This document shows positions 9,156-18,927 of a stretch of DNA of 64,000 bases, piece after piece. Numbering within the stretch: position 1 is the first letter of the stretch; every line of letters begins with the position of its first letter. The DNA is from WRAU01 sp964277385. GTDB lineage: Bacteria; Pseudomonadota; Alphaproteobacteria; WRAU01; Hepatincolaceae. The position numbers and the translations under genes were made by a program. The notes beneath the pieces were generated by a model. The model saw only the letters and a list, made by a program, of their open reading frames with translations. It was not told the DNA's origin and searched no databases. The DNA is taken from assembly GCA_964277385.1 (NCBI GenBank), contig OZ195520.1, forward strand, positions 1,240,001-1,304,000, in the 5' to 3' direction.

Positions 9156-10295
9156 ATGGAATATTTTTTAGTAACAACAAAAGAAGAATTATTTAGTCAT
9201 CTACTTGAAATAAAAAACAGCAAATACATAGCTATTGATACTGAATTTGTAAGAAATGATCGTTATTACCCAAAATTATCATTAATACAAATCTGTTATA
9301 AGGAAAAGTTTGCAATAATTATAGATTGTTTATCAGAAAACATTAATTTATCTGATTTGATTGATACAATTTACAATCCTAATATCATAAAAGTATTTCA
9401 TTCTCCTAGACAAGACTTAGAAATATTTTATTATGAAAAAGGTTGTCTACCTCAAAACATATTTGATACTCAAATGGCAGTACTATTAATTAATTTTGCT
9501 AAAGATTTAAGTTATGATAAAGTTGTAAAAATGCTATTAAATGTTGAATTAGATAAGAGCTCAAAAAATAGTAATTGGTTGAAAAGACCACTATCAAAAA
9601 AACAAATTTCTTATGCAGCTAATGATGTTTTGTATCTATATGAAGTATACGAATCTATTATGAATCTATTAGAAAAACATAATCGGACCCACTGGTTAGA
9701 AAATTTATTTTCACCTATGTTAGATGAAGAAATATATGAAAATAAAGTAAGTAGAGATATAAATAAGTTATCTAGTGATCTAACTATAACAAATCTTCCT
9801 TTAATTTATAATTTATTAGAATGGAGAGAAGAATTATCTAAAAAATTGAATTTACCAAGAAACGTAACCCTTAATTTAGATACTATAAAAAATATTTCAA
9901 AAACCACCATTGAAAATAAAGAACAACTTAAATCTATACTAGATGAGGGTATAGAAGAAATTTATGTGGATCAAATTTTTGAAATTATTACTAACAAAGA
10001 ATCAATAGAGTTAATTTTAGATGAAAAAATTAACCTATCTAAACCTCAATCTGAAATATACAATATATTAAAAATATTTTTAAATAATATTTCTATTTCT
10101 AATAAAATTCATGAATCTGTAGTTGCTTCAAATGATGATTTAATTAATTTTTTAGTTAATCATGAAGATTCAAACATAAAATTTATGACTGGATGGCGAT
10201 TTGATATTTTTGGAAAATTTGCATTAGGTTTTATTAAGGGTCAATATTCTTTAAAAATTAAAAATAACAAAATTGTAATAGAAAAAGATAATTAG
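9156..10295 (+). CDS. rnd: ribonuclease D
   Basis: 3'-5' exoribonuclease that trims tRNA precursors and other structured RNAs. The DEDDy catalytic set is visible: Asp28 and Glu30 in AIDTEF, Asp87 in FHSPRQDLE, and Tyr153/Asp157 in YAAND. An HRDC-like region follows at about 205-290 (LLEWREELSKKLNLPRN). Length of 379 residues is normal. It is a single gene, divergent from the glycosyltransferase run and separated from it by 106 bp of A+T-rich sequence which probably holds both promoters. Confidence 0.95.
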   Translation: MEYFLVTTKEELFSHLLEIKNSKYIAIDTEFVRNDRYYPKLSLIQICYKEKFAIIIDCLSENINLSDLIDTIYNPNIIKVFHSPRQDLEIFYYEKGCLPQNIFDTQMAVLLINFAKDLSYDKVVKMLLNVELDKSSKNSNWLKRPLSKKQISYAANDVLYLYEVYESIMNLLEKHNRTHWLENLFSPMLDEEIYENKVSRDINKLSSDLTITNLPLIYNLLEWREELSKKLNLPRNVTLNLDTIKNISKTTIENKEQLKSILDEGIEEIYVDQIFEIITNKESIELILDEKINLSKPQSEIYNILKIFLNNISISNKIHESVVASNDDLINFLVNHEDSNIKFMTGWRFDIFGKFALGFIKGQYSLKIKNNKIVIEKDN

Positions 10296-10754
10296 TAATT
10301 TTAAAAAAATTCTTAAATAACAGTTAATGTTTTTTTGTAATTATAAATAATTTAGTTAGTTTAAAATTGGTAATTTTTCGTTTTTTATAACCAATATTAT
10401 TGTTGTAATTAAAAATTGTCTTTTTAATTATAAGATATTTTATTTATAGGCATCTAAAAAAAGATTATATTTAGATATTTTTATACAAAATTACCCAATT
10501 CCCTACAATAAGATATTTCCAATTAATAGTTTATAAAACAAATTATTAAGCATGAAAGAATTATATTTATATACAATTAAATATTTTTATGGTTTTGGGC
10601 GTACTTTATTTAAAATATTTCTTTATTAAAAGATAACCCTATATTTTTAATTTTACTTATCTTATTTACCGTAAAAAACTGATAAAATTAACCTATTTAA
10701 GTTTTTATATTGTGTTAAAGATCTTTTTTAACTTACGTTATAGTTATAAAACGA
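10296..10754. other. A+T-rich spacer between rnd and hdaA
   Basis: 459 bp at the convergent ends of rnd and hdaA. All frames are broken by stops and I see no RNA gene, repeat array or convincing gene remnant. No clean rho-independent terminator is visible for either gene. Confidence 0.5.
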
Positions 10755-11432
10755 TTAATAATCTAACTTTAAAATCCTAACTGTAGATAAATTAAGTGTC
10801 TTTTTTTCTTTCATTGTAAAATTTTCTATTTCACATACAATTTTTTGCAAAGTGGCACAATTTCTTTGTGTTCTTTTTAAGATATAATCAATTACTTCTA
10901 AGCTAACGTTTAATTGTTTATCTGATAACATTTTAAAAAAAATACTTTTTAGAATAACATCATCAGGATTATTAATTTTAAAACTAATACAAGAAGATAA
11001 CCTAGATAATAAATCAGGAAGTCTAATTCCCATATCTACTAAAGAGCACTTTGAAGTTAAAATTAGTTTTACTTTATAAGAAATAACCGCATTGTACAGG
11101 TTAAATAAATTTATCTCATCATCTAAAATTTTTTTATGGAGATCTTCTAATAAAATTACCTTATTTTCTGATACAATTTTTTCAATATCAGCTAAATTTT
11201 TAATATCATTTAAAGAAATTACAAAGCCTTTATTCTCTTTAACAAAAATTTGTGATATAAAAGATTTTCCAACTCCTTCAGCACCATAAATATAAATAAC
11301 ATTAGATAACCATTGTTGATTACCAAATAAAAAATCAACAACAGTTTTGTTAAAATCACCTATAATAACATCTGATTTGTTTAACGATGTTTTATTATCA
11401 AACTTAAAAAACAATTGAGAATTAGGCATCAT
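10755..11432 (-). CDS. hdaA: HdaA, DnaA-related regulator of replication initiation
   Basis: Short AAA+ protein of 225 residues like alphaproteobacterial HdaA, which with the sliding clamp promotes DnaA-ATP hydrolysis and prevents re-initiation. Walker A is GAEGVGKS (50-57), Walker B VILLEDLH (92-99), and there is a sensor-2/lid region near PDLLSRLSS. The DNA-binding domain IV of DnaA is absent. The clamp-binding motif expected near the N-terminus could be SQLFFKF (residues 5-11), close to the usual QLxLxF form. It lies 3 bp after the DUF2066 gene, a pairing often seen in alphaproteobacteria. A generic DnaA-like ATPase is the only alternative. Confidence 0.85.
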   Translation of the reverse strand: MMPNSQLFFKFDNKTSLNKSDVIIGDFNKTVVDFLFGNQQWLSNVIYIYGAEGVGKSFISQIFVKENKGFVISLNDIKNLADIEKIVSENKVILLEDLHKKILDDEINLFNLYNAVISYKVKLILTSKCSLVDMGIRLPDLLSRLSSCISFKINNPDDVILKSIFFKMLSDKQLNVSLEVIDYILKRTQRNCATLQKIVCEIENFTMKEKKTLNLSTVRILKLDY

Positions 11433-11435
11433 TCA

Positions 11436-12440
11436 TTACAAACATTTCGGATCTTTTGATAACTCTAAACTAGGAATATCAAATATAACACATTGCTTTT
11501 CCATTTCTTTTTTAAATTTTTCTACATTATCTTTTAGTTTTACATATACTACAATATAATCTGATCCTATAGTTTCTAGCGAAAAACTAGATACCTCATT
11601 TATCTTATCAAGTTGTTTTTCTATAAACACCCAACTTTCATAATCTTTAGATGCTACTCTTAATTTTTGCTCCGAAGAATTAGAAGAATAACTTGATAGT
11701 ACTTCACTCTTTTTTTTCTCTTCAATTTCAGATGGAGCAATCATAGTTGCTCTTTGTATTGATTTAATTTCTTTAATTGTTTGTTTTTTATTAGTTGTTC
11801 CACTAATTATTTCCAAGGTATAAGTTCCATCTTTTTCTGCCTTTAGGTTTAACAAATAAATATCATCTAAATTAAGATTATTCTTAATATCGAATAATCT
11901 CTCTTTATCTTCTATTATATTTTTATTTTCATAATATATAAGGGTTGATAAAAATTCAATATTTTCTTCATATGATAATTGCATCCAATAATTAGACCAA
12001 ATATTTTCTTCAACCAACTTTCCATTTTCATAATAATTAGGAATAATAATGTATCTTCCTAATGAAACCACTGTAAATGGAATTCTGTTAGCATCTAAGA
12101 AGTTTTTTATTTTACGTTCATCAAAAACGAAATTAGCATCAGCTGAATATTTTTTATTAGTAATATTTTCTTTCTTCAATGAGAATCTTTTCTCAAAAGA
12201 AAATGGTTTTGTCTCAACTAATAATTCTTGTATTTTTTCTAAAGAAGATTTAGAAACTATCTTAGAAATAACAAATATTAAAGATTCTTCACGACCTTTG
12301 TCTATTGCTTCTTGCTTAGCCTGTTCGGTATCTTTTTCTGATTCACCAACAATTCTCAAATTATCTTCAAATAAATTAGCATTAAGATTAATACTAAAAA
12401 ATGTTGTCCCAAACAATAATGCTAAAAAATACTTTCTCAT
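11436..12440 (-). CDS. DUF2066-family exported protein
   Basis: 334 residues with a signal peptide at 1-21 (YFLALLFGTTFFSINLNA). The early mature region (SEKDTEQAKQEAIDKGREES...) resembles the DUF2066 pattern, where a series of Ala/Lys helices precedes a beta-rich region. The remainder is charged, without catalytic motifs I can name. It is transcribed just before hdaA with a 3-bp gap. Members of this family have no established function; a periplasmic or envelope location is inferred from the signal peptide. Confidence 0.6.
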   Translation of the reverse strand: MRKYFLALLFGTTFFSINLNANLFEDNLRIVGESEKDTEQAKQEAIDKGREESLIFVISKIVSKSSLEKIQELLVETKPFSFEKRFSLKKENITNKKYSADANFVFDERKIKNFLDANRIPFTVVSLGRYIIIPNYYENGKLVEENIWSNYWMQLSYEENIEFLSTLIYYENKNIIEDKERLFDIKNNLNLDDIYLLNLKAEKDGTYTLEIISGTTNKKQTIKEIKSIQRATMIAPSEIEEKKKSEVLSSYSSNSSEQKLRVASKDYESWVFIEKQLDKINEVSSFSLETIGSDYIVVYVKLKDNVEKFKKEMEKQCVIFDIPSLELSKDPKCL

Positions 12441-12752
12441 TTTATTCCAATTAAATATTTATACCACATAAGTTATCATAATCTTAAACTTAACTAAACA
12501 ACATAACTTATATGTAGGCTTTTCAATTTTTTTTGACTATATCCAGTATTGCTAAAATAGATAAAAAGCAATCCTGCTCAATTATAACATAAAATCATGT
12601 TGAAATTAGAAACATTCTAATAATTTAAAGTCATTATAATAAATTTATATTCAGATTAACTATTTATAATTAAAAACAAAAATTATAAAAATAGTTCTCA
12701 TATTTTATAAGAAATTATTTTTGCAGGATTCCCAAAATTAACATCATAATAC
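12441..12752. other. A+T-rich spacer
   Basis: 312 bp between the start of the DUF2066 gene and the end of holC, so it should hold the promoter for the DUF2066-hdaA pair. The only structure seen is a weak hairpin around 12553-12576 (ATTGCT...AGCAAT). A GATTC (GANTC) site lies near 12725. No gene or RNA recognised. Confidence 0.4.
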
Positions 12753-13211
12753 TTACACTTTTGTCTCTTCAAACTTGCCTTTTTCATTTTGTTTATAAAA
12801 ACTAATAATGTGACCACTTTCTTGCAACTCTTTCCATCTTGATCTATTATTTTTTACAGAAAATTCGTTTTTTAAATCAAAAATAATATATATCTTTTCA
12901 AATTTATCTAAATCATAATGTTTTGCTGATCCAAAAACAAATAAGAAATTTGCATTATTCTTAACATCAATAGATTCACTTTCATTATTAATATGAATAA
13001 CCACTGGGTGGTCTTCTTCTCTATTATCACCTTCCAAACAATGAGGTAACCAAGAAGAAACACTCCACAGCTTAGCATTTAAAAAATCTGCCTCTTCTTT
13101 TGTAGCAACCAAAAGAGACGAATTTTTAGAATTTTGATAAGATTTTTCTAACAGTACAGCAATAACCTTTTGAATATCGTCTTGCCATACTCCATAAAAA
13201 TTAACTTCCAT
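12753..13211 (-). CDS. holC: DNA polymerase III chi subunit
   Basis: Small clamp-loader accessory protein of 152 residues that links the replisome to SSB. The LWSVSSWLPHCLEGD stretch near residues 48-62 and the following HPVVIHI match the HolC pattern (LW...FLPHG...PV). The protein starts with a beta-strand (MEVNFYGV) like family members. It lies 13 bp after pepA on the same strand, and pepA-holC adjacency is conserved in many proteobacteria, which supports the call. Confidence 0.88.
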   Translation of the reverse strand: MEVNFYGVWQDDIQKVIAVLLEKSYQNSKNSSLLVATKEEADFLNAKLWSVSSWLPHCLEGDNREEDHPVVIHINNESESIDVKNNANFLFVFGSAKHYDLDKFEKIYIIFDLKNEFSVKNNRSRWKELQESGHIISFYKQNEKGKFEETKV

Positions 13212-13224
13212 AATTTATAAATAA

Positions 13225-14646
13225 CTATTTTTCATAATTATCAGTAATCATTTTATCTAGCATTCTAATACCAAAAGCAACACAACCTTTTCTATCTATT
13301 TCTGTTTCTCCAACATTAGACGATACACCAGCAATATCTAAATGTGCCCAATTACAATCATTAACAAATTCTTTTAAAAACATTGCTGCGAAAATACTTC
13401 CAGCTCCTTTCATAGCTATTGAAATATTTTGTAAATCAGCAATTGGAGATTTTAAATATCTTGAATACTCTTCTCCCATTGGAAGTTGCCATACAAGTTC
13501 TCCTGTTTTATCTCCAGCATTTTTGATTTTATCAGCTAAATCTTGATTATTAGCAAATAAACCTGCCCTTTCTCCACCTAAAGCTACAATCATAGCTCCT
13601 GTTAGCGTTGCTAGGTTTATCATGAATTCTGGTTTATATTTATCTTGTGTGTACCATAAAATATCAGCTAATACCATTCTACCTTCAGCATCGGTATTTA
13701 ATACTTCTATAGTTTTAGAAGATAAAGATTTAATAATATCACCAGGTTTAATAGCACTACCATTTACAGAATTTTCTACCAAACCAACAACACCAATAGC
13801 ATTAACCTTTGCTTTTCTTAAAGCTAAAGTTTTCATTAATCCCACTACAACAGCAGATCCTGTCATATCTTTTTTCATATCCATCATACCGCCAGCAGGT
13901 TTTAAGCTATACCCACCAGTATCAAAAGTAACACCTTTTCCTACAAAAGCTAAAGGTTTTTCTTGAGATGAATTCCCATTGTGTTTAATAACAACTACAT
14001 AAGGCTCTTTATCAGACCCCCAAGATACCGATAACAAAGCACCCATTCCAATTTTTTCTAATTCTTTTTTATCAAGAATTTCTACTTCTAAACCTAGATT
14101 TATTAGTTCTTGTATTTTTTCAACATATGTTTTTGGGTACAAAATATTCGCAGGCTCATTAATAAGATCTCTTGCTAAATTTACACCACTTGAAATAGCC
14201 TTTGATCTAGAAAAATCAGACCTAATATCTGATATAAATGTTATTTCTTTAATTTTATATTCTTTTTTATCATCTTCATTTGAAATATATTTGTCAAAAG
14301 AATAAGATTTTAATTTAATTCCTAAAATAATATTATCTATTGCCACTTTTGAATCAAAGCTAGATATAACTTGAATCTCAATTCTTTCTTCTTTTGATAC
14401 AACAGAAGAAGTAAATCCACCACAATCCATAAAAGTTTTTTCATTTATTTTATCTTCTTTCCCAAGGCCAACTATAACCACTCTTTTATGGTTATTAAAA
14501 CTTTTCATTTCTAATAATTCTTTCTTTTTAGCCTTAAAATCAAAGTCTGTTATAGGATAATCAGTAAGAGTATCTAACTTTTCATTTGAAACAAAAATAA
14601 TCAATACAGATTTATCTGCAGATTTATCGGCAAAATTTACTACCAT
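13225..14646 (-). CDS. pepA: leucyl aminopeptidase (M17)
   Basis: Cytosolic two-metal aminopeptidase that removes N-terminal residues during peptide recycling. The 473-residue protein contains the M17 signature NTDAEGRMVLAD and the metal/catalytic segment GKGVTFDTGGYSLKP, then DMKKDMTGSA and the C-terminal WAHLDIAG. The N-terminal domain is divergent as usual. Family members can also bind DNA (the E. coli XerA role), which cannot be judged here. It is head-to-head with the cysQ-like gene across 92 bp and is followed by holC. Confidence 0.95.
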   Translation of the reverse strand: MVVNFADKSADKSVLIIFVSNEKLDTLTDYPITDFDFKAKKKELLEMKSFNNHKRVVIVGLGKEDKINEKTFMDCGGFTSSVVSKEERIEIQVISSFDSKVAIDNIILGIKLKSYSFDKYISNEDDKKEYKIKEITFISDIRSDFSRSKAISSGVNLARDLINEPANILYPKTYVEKIQELINLGLEVEILDKKELEKIGMGALLSVSWGSDKEPYVVVIKHNGNSSQEKPLAFVGKGVTFDTGGYSLKPAGGMMDMKKDMTGSAVVVGLMKTLALRKAKVNAIGVVGLVENSVNGSAIKPGDIIKSLSSKTIEVLNTDAEGRMVLADILWYTQDKYKPEFMINLATLTGAMIVALGGERAGLFANNQDLADKIKNAGDKTGELVWQLPMGEEYSRYLKSPIADLQNISIAMKGAGSIFAAMFLKEFVNDCNWAHLDIAGVSSNVGETEIDRKGCVAFGIRMLDKMITDNYEK

Positions 14647-14738
14647 ATGTAGATCTTCCTTGTAGAATAATGTTTATATTATGATATAATGTGATTATAA
14701 ATTAATTTTGAGCAAAAGAAAAGTAAGGATTACATAAT

Positions 14739-15518
14739 ATGTTTTCAAATGAGAATATTAAAAAAATATTAAACTGCGTAAAAAACGCAGGAATAAAAGC
14801 TCAAAATCTCAGGGATCAAGGTCTTAAAATAGAAATAAAAAATGATGGTAGTAAGGTTACAAATGCTGATAAAGAATTAGATGTAATTCTTAGTGATTTC
14901 ATAAAAAATGAATTAAATAGTAAAGATTTAATTATTTCGGAAGAAGATGTAGGTAATGGTAATTGTCCAGAAGCCACAAAAGAGCAATCTTATTGGTCAA
15001 TAGATCCTATAGATAGTACACTTTCTTTTATTAAAGGATACCCTTATTGGACTTTAAACATTGCTTTTATTAACAATGGTTGCCCTTCTTTTGGTTTAAT
15101 TCATTCTCCAGATTTAGAAACAACTTGGTATGGAATAGTTGGTGATAAAGCATACAAAAAAGTAGGTAATAATGAAGTACAAACAATATCGGTAAGAGAA
15201 ACTCCTAGTAATGGTACAACATTAATATCTTCGGAATTACAAATAGTTACAAGACAATTAAAAGAAGAATTAGATGTTGCTATAGATATTAAAGTTCCTT
15301 CTTCGCTAAAATTTACATATATAGCAGAAGGAAAAGCTGATTACTACACAAGAGTAAGAAATAATGCTTGTGAATGGGATATTTCTGCTGGTCATGCTTT
15401 AATAGTTGCAGCTGGTGGCTCTTTAGAATTTATAAACCCTGAAGAAAACTTTCAATATGGCAAATATCCTTACAAAGCTCCAGCCCTTATAGCTAAAGGA
15501 AAACCAAGAACTAAATAA
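14739..15518 (+). CDS. inositol monophosphatase-family phosphatase, CysQ-like
   Basis: 259 residues with the Mg/Li-sensitive phosphatase layout: ISEED (66-70), SIDPIDSTLSFIKG (88-101) and CEWDISAGHALIVAAGG near the C-terminus. Order and spacing look most like CysQ, the 3'(2'),5'-bisphosphate nucleotidase that removes PAP from sulfate assimilation or coenzyme A turnover. The usual DPIDGT is DPIDST here, a Gly-to-Ser change next to the metal site. Alternatives are histidinol-phosphatase or inositol phosphatase. An AAGGA ribosome-binding site lies ahead of the ATG. It is the first gene of a long operon. Confidence 0.7.
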   Translation: MFSNENIKKILNCVKNAGIKAQNLRDQGLKIEIKNDGSKVTNADKELDVILSDFIKNELNSKDLIISEEDVGNGNCPEATKEQSYWSIDPIDSTLSFIKGYPYWTLNIAFINNGCPSFGLIHSPDLETTWYGIVGDKAYKKVGNNEVQTISVRETPSNGTTLISSELQIVTRQLKEELDVAIDIKVPSSLKFTYIAEGKADYYTRVRNNACEWDISAGHALIVAAGGSLEFINPEENFQYGKYPYKAPALIAKGKPRTK

Positions 15519-15523
15519 ATGAT

Positions 15524-16462
15524 ATGGCGCAAATCTTAACAACAAATGAGAATAATATAAGTATTGTATCTCAAGAGTTAAAAAAAGGTAATTTAGCCTC
15601 TTTCCCTACTGATACAGTTTACGGATTAGGGGCGAGTGCTATTAAGGATAGTGCAATATTAAAATTGTTTTTTTACAAAAAAAGACCAAAAAATAACCCT
15701 TTAATGCTACATTTATATTGCAAGGAGCAAATAGAAGAATATTTATTGCTAAATGATACATATCACTTATTATTCAATAAATTCTCTAATGGAGGTCTAA
15801 CTTTAATTTTAAATAAAAAACCTAATTCTAAAATTAGCCCTTTATGTTCAGCAGGATTAAATAATCTTTCTTTTAGAATCCCAAAAAATGAAACTTGCTT
15901 GGCACTACTAAAAAAAACAGAAATTCCATTAGTAGCAACAAGTGCTAATATAGCTAATCAAATAAGCCCTACTAAGGCAGAACATGTTTTAAATAATTTT
16001 AGAAATAAAGAACTACTAATTTTAGATGATAGAAAAACTTTACTAGGAATAGAATCAACAGTATTAGATATATCCAATGAAAATAATATATCTATACTAA
16101 GATATGGAGCTATAACAAAAGAAGAAATTGAAAAGCTAGGTGTGAAAGTAAATATAAATATATCAGCAAACTCTAGCAAAAATTATACTCCTACAACAAA
16201 AGTTATACTTAATAGTAATAATGTAAAAGAAGGTGAAGGGCTCTTAGCTTTTGGTAAGATTAATTTTAATATAACTAAAAATACTATTGTATTAAATCTA
16301 TCTGAAAATGCTAATTTAGAAGAAGCATCAAAAAATCTTTTTGATATGTTAATAAAATTAGATAAAATGAATCTTAGTAAAATAAATATAATGACAATAC
16401 CAAACACAGGTATTGGGATAACAATTAATCAAAGATTACTAAAATTACCACAAATGGTTTAA
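15524..16462 (+). CDS. tsaC: L-threonylcarbamoyladenylate synthase (Sua5/TsaC)
   Basis: Makes threonylcarbamoyl-AMP from threonine, bicarbonate and ATP, the first step of the universal t6A37 tRNA modification. N-terminal YrdC domain: FPTDTVYGLG (29-38), the KKRP basic motif, NPLMLHLY, and ATSANIANQ. At 312 residues it is longer than TsaC and includes most of a Sua5-type C-terminal domain (residues about 205-312). It starts 5 bp after the cysQ-like gene. Confidence 0.92.
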   Translation: MAQILTTNENNISIVSQELKKGNLASFPTDTVYGLGASAIKDSAILKLFFYKKRPKNNPLMLHLYCKEQIEEYLLLNDTYHLLFNKFSNGGLTLILNKKPNSKISPLCSAGLNNLSFRIPKNETCLALLKKTEIPLVATSANIANQISPTKAEHVLNNFRNKELLILDDRKTLLGIESTVLDISNENNISILRYGAITKEEIEKLGVKVNINISANSSKNYTPTTKVILNSNNVKEGEGLLAFGKINFNITKNTIVLNLSENANLEEASKNLFDMLIKLDKMNLSKINIMTIPNTGIGITINQRLLKLPQMV

Positions 16463-16472
16463 TAGAAAATAA

Positions 16473-17834
16473 ATGATAAAAGAAATTAAAAATTTACTAC
16501 CCAAGGATCAAATCATTGATGGAAAGTCTGATAATGCACAATCATTTTTGCTTGAAAAAAGAGGTAATTTTCAATCTACCTGTGCAATGATAGTTCTACC
16601 TAAATCTACAGAAGAAGTGGTTAAAATTGTATCTTTTTGCTATAACAATAATATCTCAATAGTTCCGCAATCTGGCAATACAGGTCTTGTTGGTGGTGCT
16701 GTTGCTAAAACGAATCAAATTATATTATCATCAAGATTAATGAATTCTATAACTGAAGTAAATAAGAAAAATTTTTCTATCACAACAGAATCAGGTGTTA
16801 TACTAAAAGATCTACAAAAAGAAGCTGATAAACATGGTCTTTATTTTCCACTAAGCCTTCCGTCTGAGAATAATTGTTTAATTGGAGGTAATCTAGCTAG
16901 CAATGCTGGTGGAATTTCTGTACTTAAATATGGTAATACACGAGATCTTACCTTAGGATTAGAAGTTGTTCTTCCTAATGGAAAAATTTATAAAGATTTA
17001 AACAAACTAAGAAAACGCAATATAGGCAGTGACCTTAAACATCTTTTTATAGGATCAGAAGGTATATTGGGTTTTATAACAAAAGCTTGTTTTAAATTAT
17101 TTCCTAAACCTAACAAATTTGTAAATGTTTTAATTTCTTTAGATAAAATAGGAGATGCAGAAAAATATTTTCAAAAAATATATAGCAAATATTCGTCACT
17201 ACTTTCTTCTTTTGAATTGTTTAACTTAAATGCTTTAAAATTAGTTAAAAAGTTTTATAAAATAAAATATCCTCATAATGTAAACTCACCTTGGTATATA
17301 ATTATGTCTTTTGATGTAGTTGAAGAATCTCACAATATCAAAGAATTTATAGAAAATATTAACCAAGATAACGATTTTATCATAACAGAAGATGATAATA
17401 TTTGGGATTGCCGATATTTAATTCCAGATTCTCAATCTATGTATGGACAAAGTTTAAAACATGATATTTCAACTCCTTTATCAGATACTATTCCTTTTAT
17501 TAAAAAATCTTTATTAGATTTAGAAAAAAAATATCCTAATATGCTTATGCCTATTATTTTTGGGCATATGGGTGATGGGAATCTACACTTTAATATTTCA
17601 AAATTAGAAAATTCATCCTTTGATTTATTAGATTTAAAAAAAGAAATAAAAGATATTATAGTAAAAAATACTGTAGAATTAGATGGTAGTTTTAGTTCTG
17701 AGCACGGAGTTGGATTGATTCATAAAAATGAATTTAAAAGATTCTATTTTACTAATCAATATAATAATTTAAAATTAATAAAAAACCTTTGGGATGAAAA
17801 AAATATTTTTAACCCTAATAAAATATTAGATTAA
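16473..17834 (+). CDS. FAD-linked 2-hydroxyacid dehydrogenase (GlcD / D-2-hydroxyglutarate dehydrogenase family)
   Basis: 453-residue flavoprotein of the PCMH/VAO group. The FAD-binding part has PQSGNTGLVGGAV (about 67-79) and GGNLASNAGGISVLKYGNTRD. The C-terminal substrate domain has the metal-site pattern GHMGDGNLHFN and a late SSEHGVGLIHK. This is the pattern of D-2-hydroxyglutarate or D-lactate dehydrogenases that pass electrons to an acceptor. Substrate cannot be fixed from sequence. It sits 10 bp after tsaC and 7 bp before lptG, an unusual neighbour for an LPS-transport gene. Confidence 0.88.
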   Translation: MIKEIKNLLPKDQIIDGKSDNAQSFLLEKRGNFQSTCAMIVLPKSTEEVVKIVSFCYNNNISIVPQSGNTGLVGGAVAKTNQIILSSRLMNSITEVNKKNFSITTESGVILKDLQKEADKHGLYFPLSLPSENNCLIGGNLASNAGGISVLKYGNTRDLTLGLEVVLPNGKIYKDLNKLRKRNIGSDLKHLFIGSEGILGFITKACFKLFPKPNKFVNVLISLDKIGDAEKYFQKIYSKYSSLLSSFELFNLNALKLVKKFYKIKYPHNVNSPWYIIMSFDVVEESHNIKEFIENINQDNDFIITEDDNIWDCRYLIPDSQSMYGQSLKHDISTPLSDTIPFIKKSLLDLEKKYPNMLMPIIFGHMGDGNLHFNISKLENSSFDLLDLKKEIKDIIVKNTVELDGSFSSEHGVGLIHKNEFKRFYFTNQYNNLKLIKNLWDEKNIFNPNKILD

Positions 17835-17841
17835 ACAAAAC

Positions 17842-18927
17842 ATGTCACAAAAAATATTTAAACATATTTCTATCTATTTTATAAAATCTCTTCTTTTATT
17901 TCATTTAGGAGTATCTTTTATTATATTTATTGGTGATTTTACAGAAAAAATAAGAGATATATCTAATATAGATCTTGCTAAACTTACTGTTTCATCACTA
18001 GCTATGATACCAAGCCTTATAACTCAAGTGTCTCCTTTTATTGTGTTATTAGCATCTTTTGCAACTATAAGAACTATGGTATTAAGAAAAGAAGTTGATA
18101 TTTTTAAGTCTTTTGGTATATCAATATGGCAGTTTATTAGTCCTATTATTTTTGTATCTTTAGTTTGGTCTGTTATTGTTATAACTGTTATATCTCCTTT
18201 TGCTGTAGATATGTTGTTATTTAAAGAAAGAATAAATAAAAATATCAGTGAAATTTCCCAACAAGTTACCACTGCTACAGATAAATATATTTGGGTTATT
18301 GATAAGCATGGTAATAATAATAATATTATAGCAACCAAAAAACTTGTAACTCAAGGAGATAAAACAGATCTTTATTCTGTTGCTTTTTTAGAAATAAATA
18401 ATAATAAATTTCAAAGTGCTGTGTTTGCAGAAAGAGCTTTAATGGAAAAATCAAAAATTACTTTTTTTAATTCTATTTCAAAAGATAAAGACAGTTTTTA
18501 CCCTAATAACTATCCTGAATTATCTAAAGATTCATTCTTATCTTCTAAAAATTTAACAAGTTTAGCTAATAATCCCGAAATGATAAAAATATGGAATTTC
18601 CCAACAGTTATTGCAGGATTAAAAAGAATTAATTTTTCTTCACAATCATATGAAATATATTTTTATAATTTATTAAGTATCCCTTTATTATTTATAACTA
18701 TGATTTTGTTAAGTACACGTTTTTCTCTTTATGATATTAGAGCTGGTAAAAATTTATTTGCTATGTTATCTTGCATAAGTATTGGATTTGTTATTTATTT
18801 TTTCATAAATTTTTCTAATGTTGCACTTATTACGTTTAATATTTCACCATTACTAGCGGTATTATCAGCAAAAATAATTGTTTTGCTAATTGCATTAAAC
18901 TTATTGTTTATCAAAGAAGGATTGTAA
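17842..18927 (+). CDS. lptG: LPS export permease LptG (LptF/LptG family)
   Basis: Inner-membrane subunit of the LptB2FG transporter that drives LPS out of the membrane toward LptC. 361 residues: three N-terminal membrane segments (15-35, 50-80 with PFIVLLASFATIRTMVLRKE, 95-120), a periplasmic jellyroll-like domain to about 265, then three more helices. The coupling region around FKSFGIS is typical. LptG is preferred over LptF from its place directly before lptD, whose ATG overlaps its stop (TAATG). The usual partner lptF is not next to it in this window. Confidence 0.85.
   Translation: MSQKIFKHISIYFIKSLLLFHLGVSFIIFIGDFTEKIRDISNIDLAKLTVSSLAMIPSLITQVSPFIVLLASFATIRTMVLRKEVDIFKSFGISIWQFISPIIFVSLVWSVIVITVISPFAVDMLLFKERINKNISEISQQVTTATDKYIWVIDKHGNNNNIIATKKLVTQGDKTDLYSVAFLEINNNKFQSAVFAERALMEKSKITFFNSISKDKDSFYPNNYPELSKDSFLSSKNLTSLANNPEMIKIWNFPTVIAGLKRINFSSQSYEIYFYNLLSIPLLFITMILLSTRFSLYDIRAGKNLFAMLSCISIGFVIYFFINFSNVALITFNISPLLAVLSAKIIVLLIALNLLFIKEGL

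Noticed and set aside
12049..12471. 140-codon plus-strand frame inside the DUF2066 gene
   Set aside because: It lies antisense to a protein with a good signal peptide and the composition of a shadow frame.
13622..13966. 114-codon plus-strand frame inside pepA
   Set aside because: Antisense shadow of an intact M17 peptidase.
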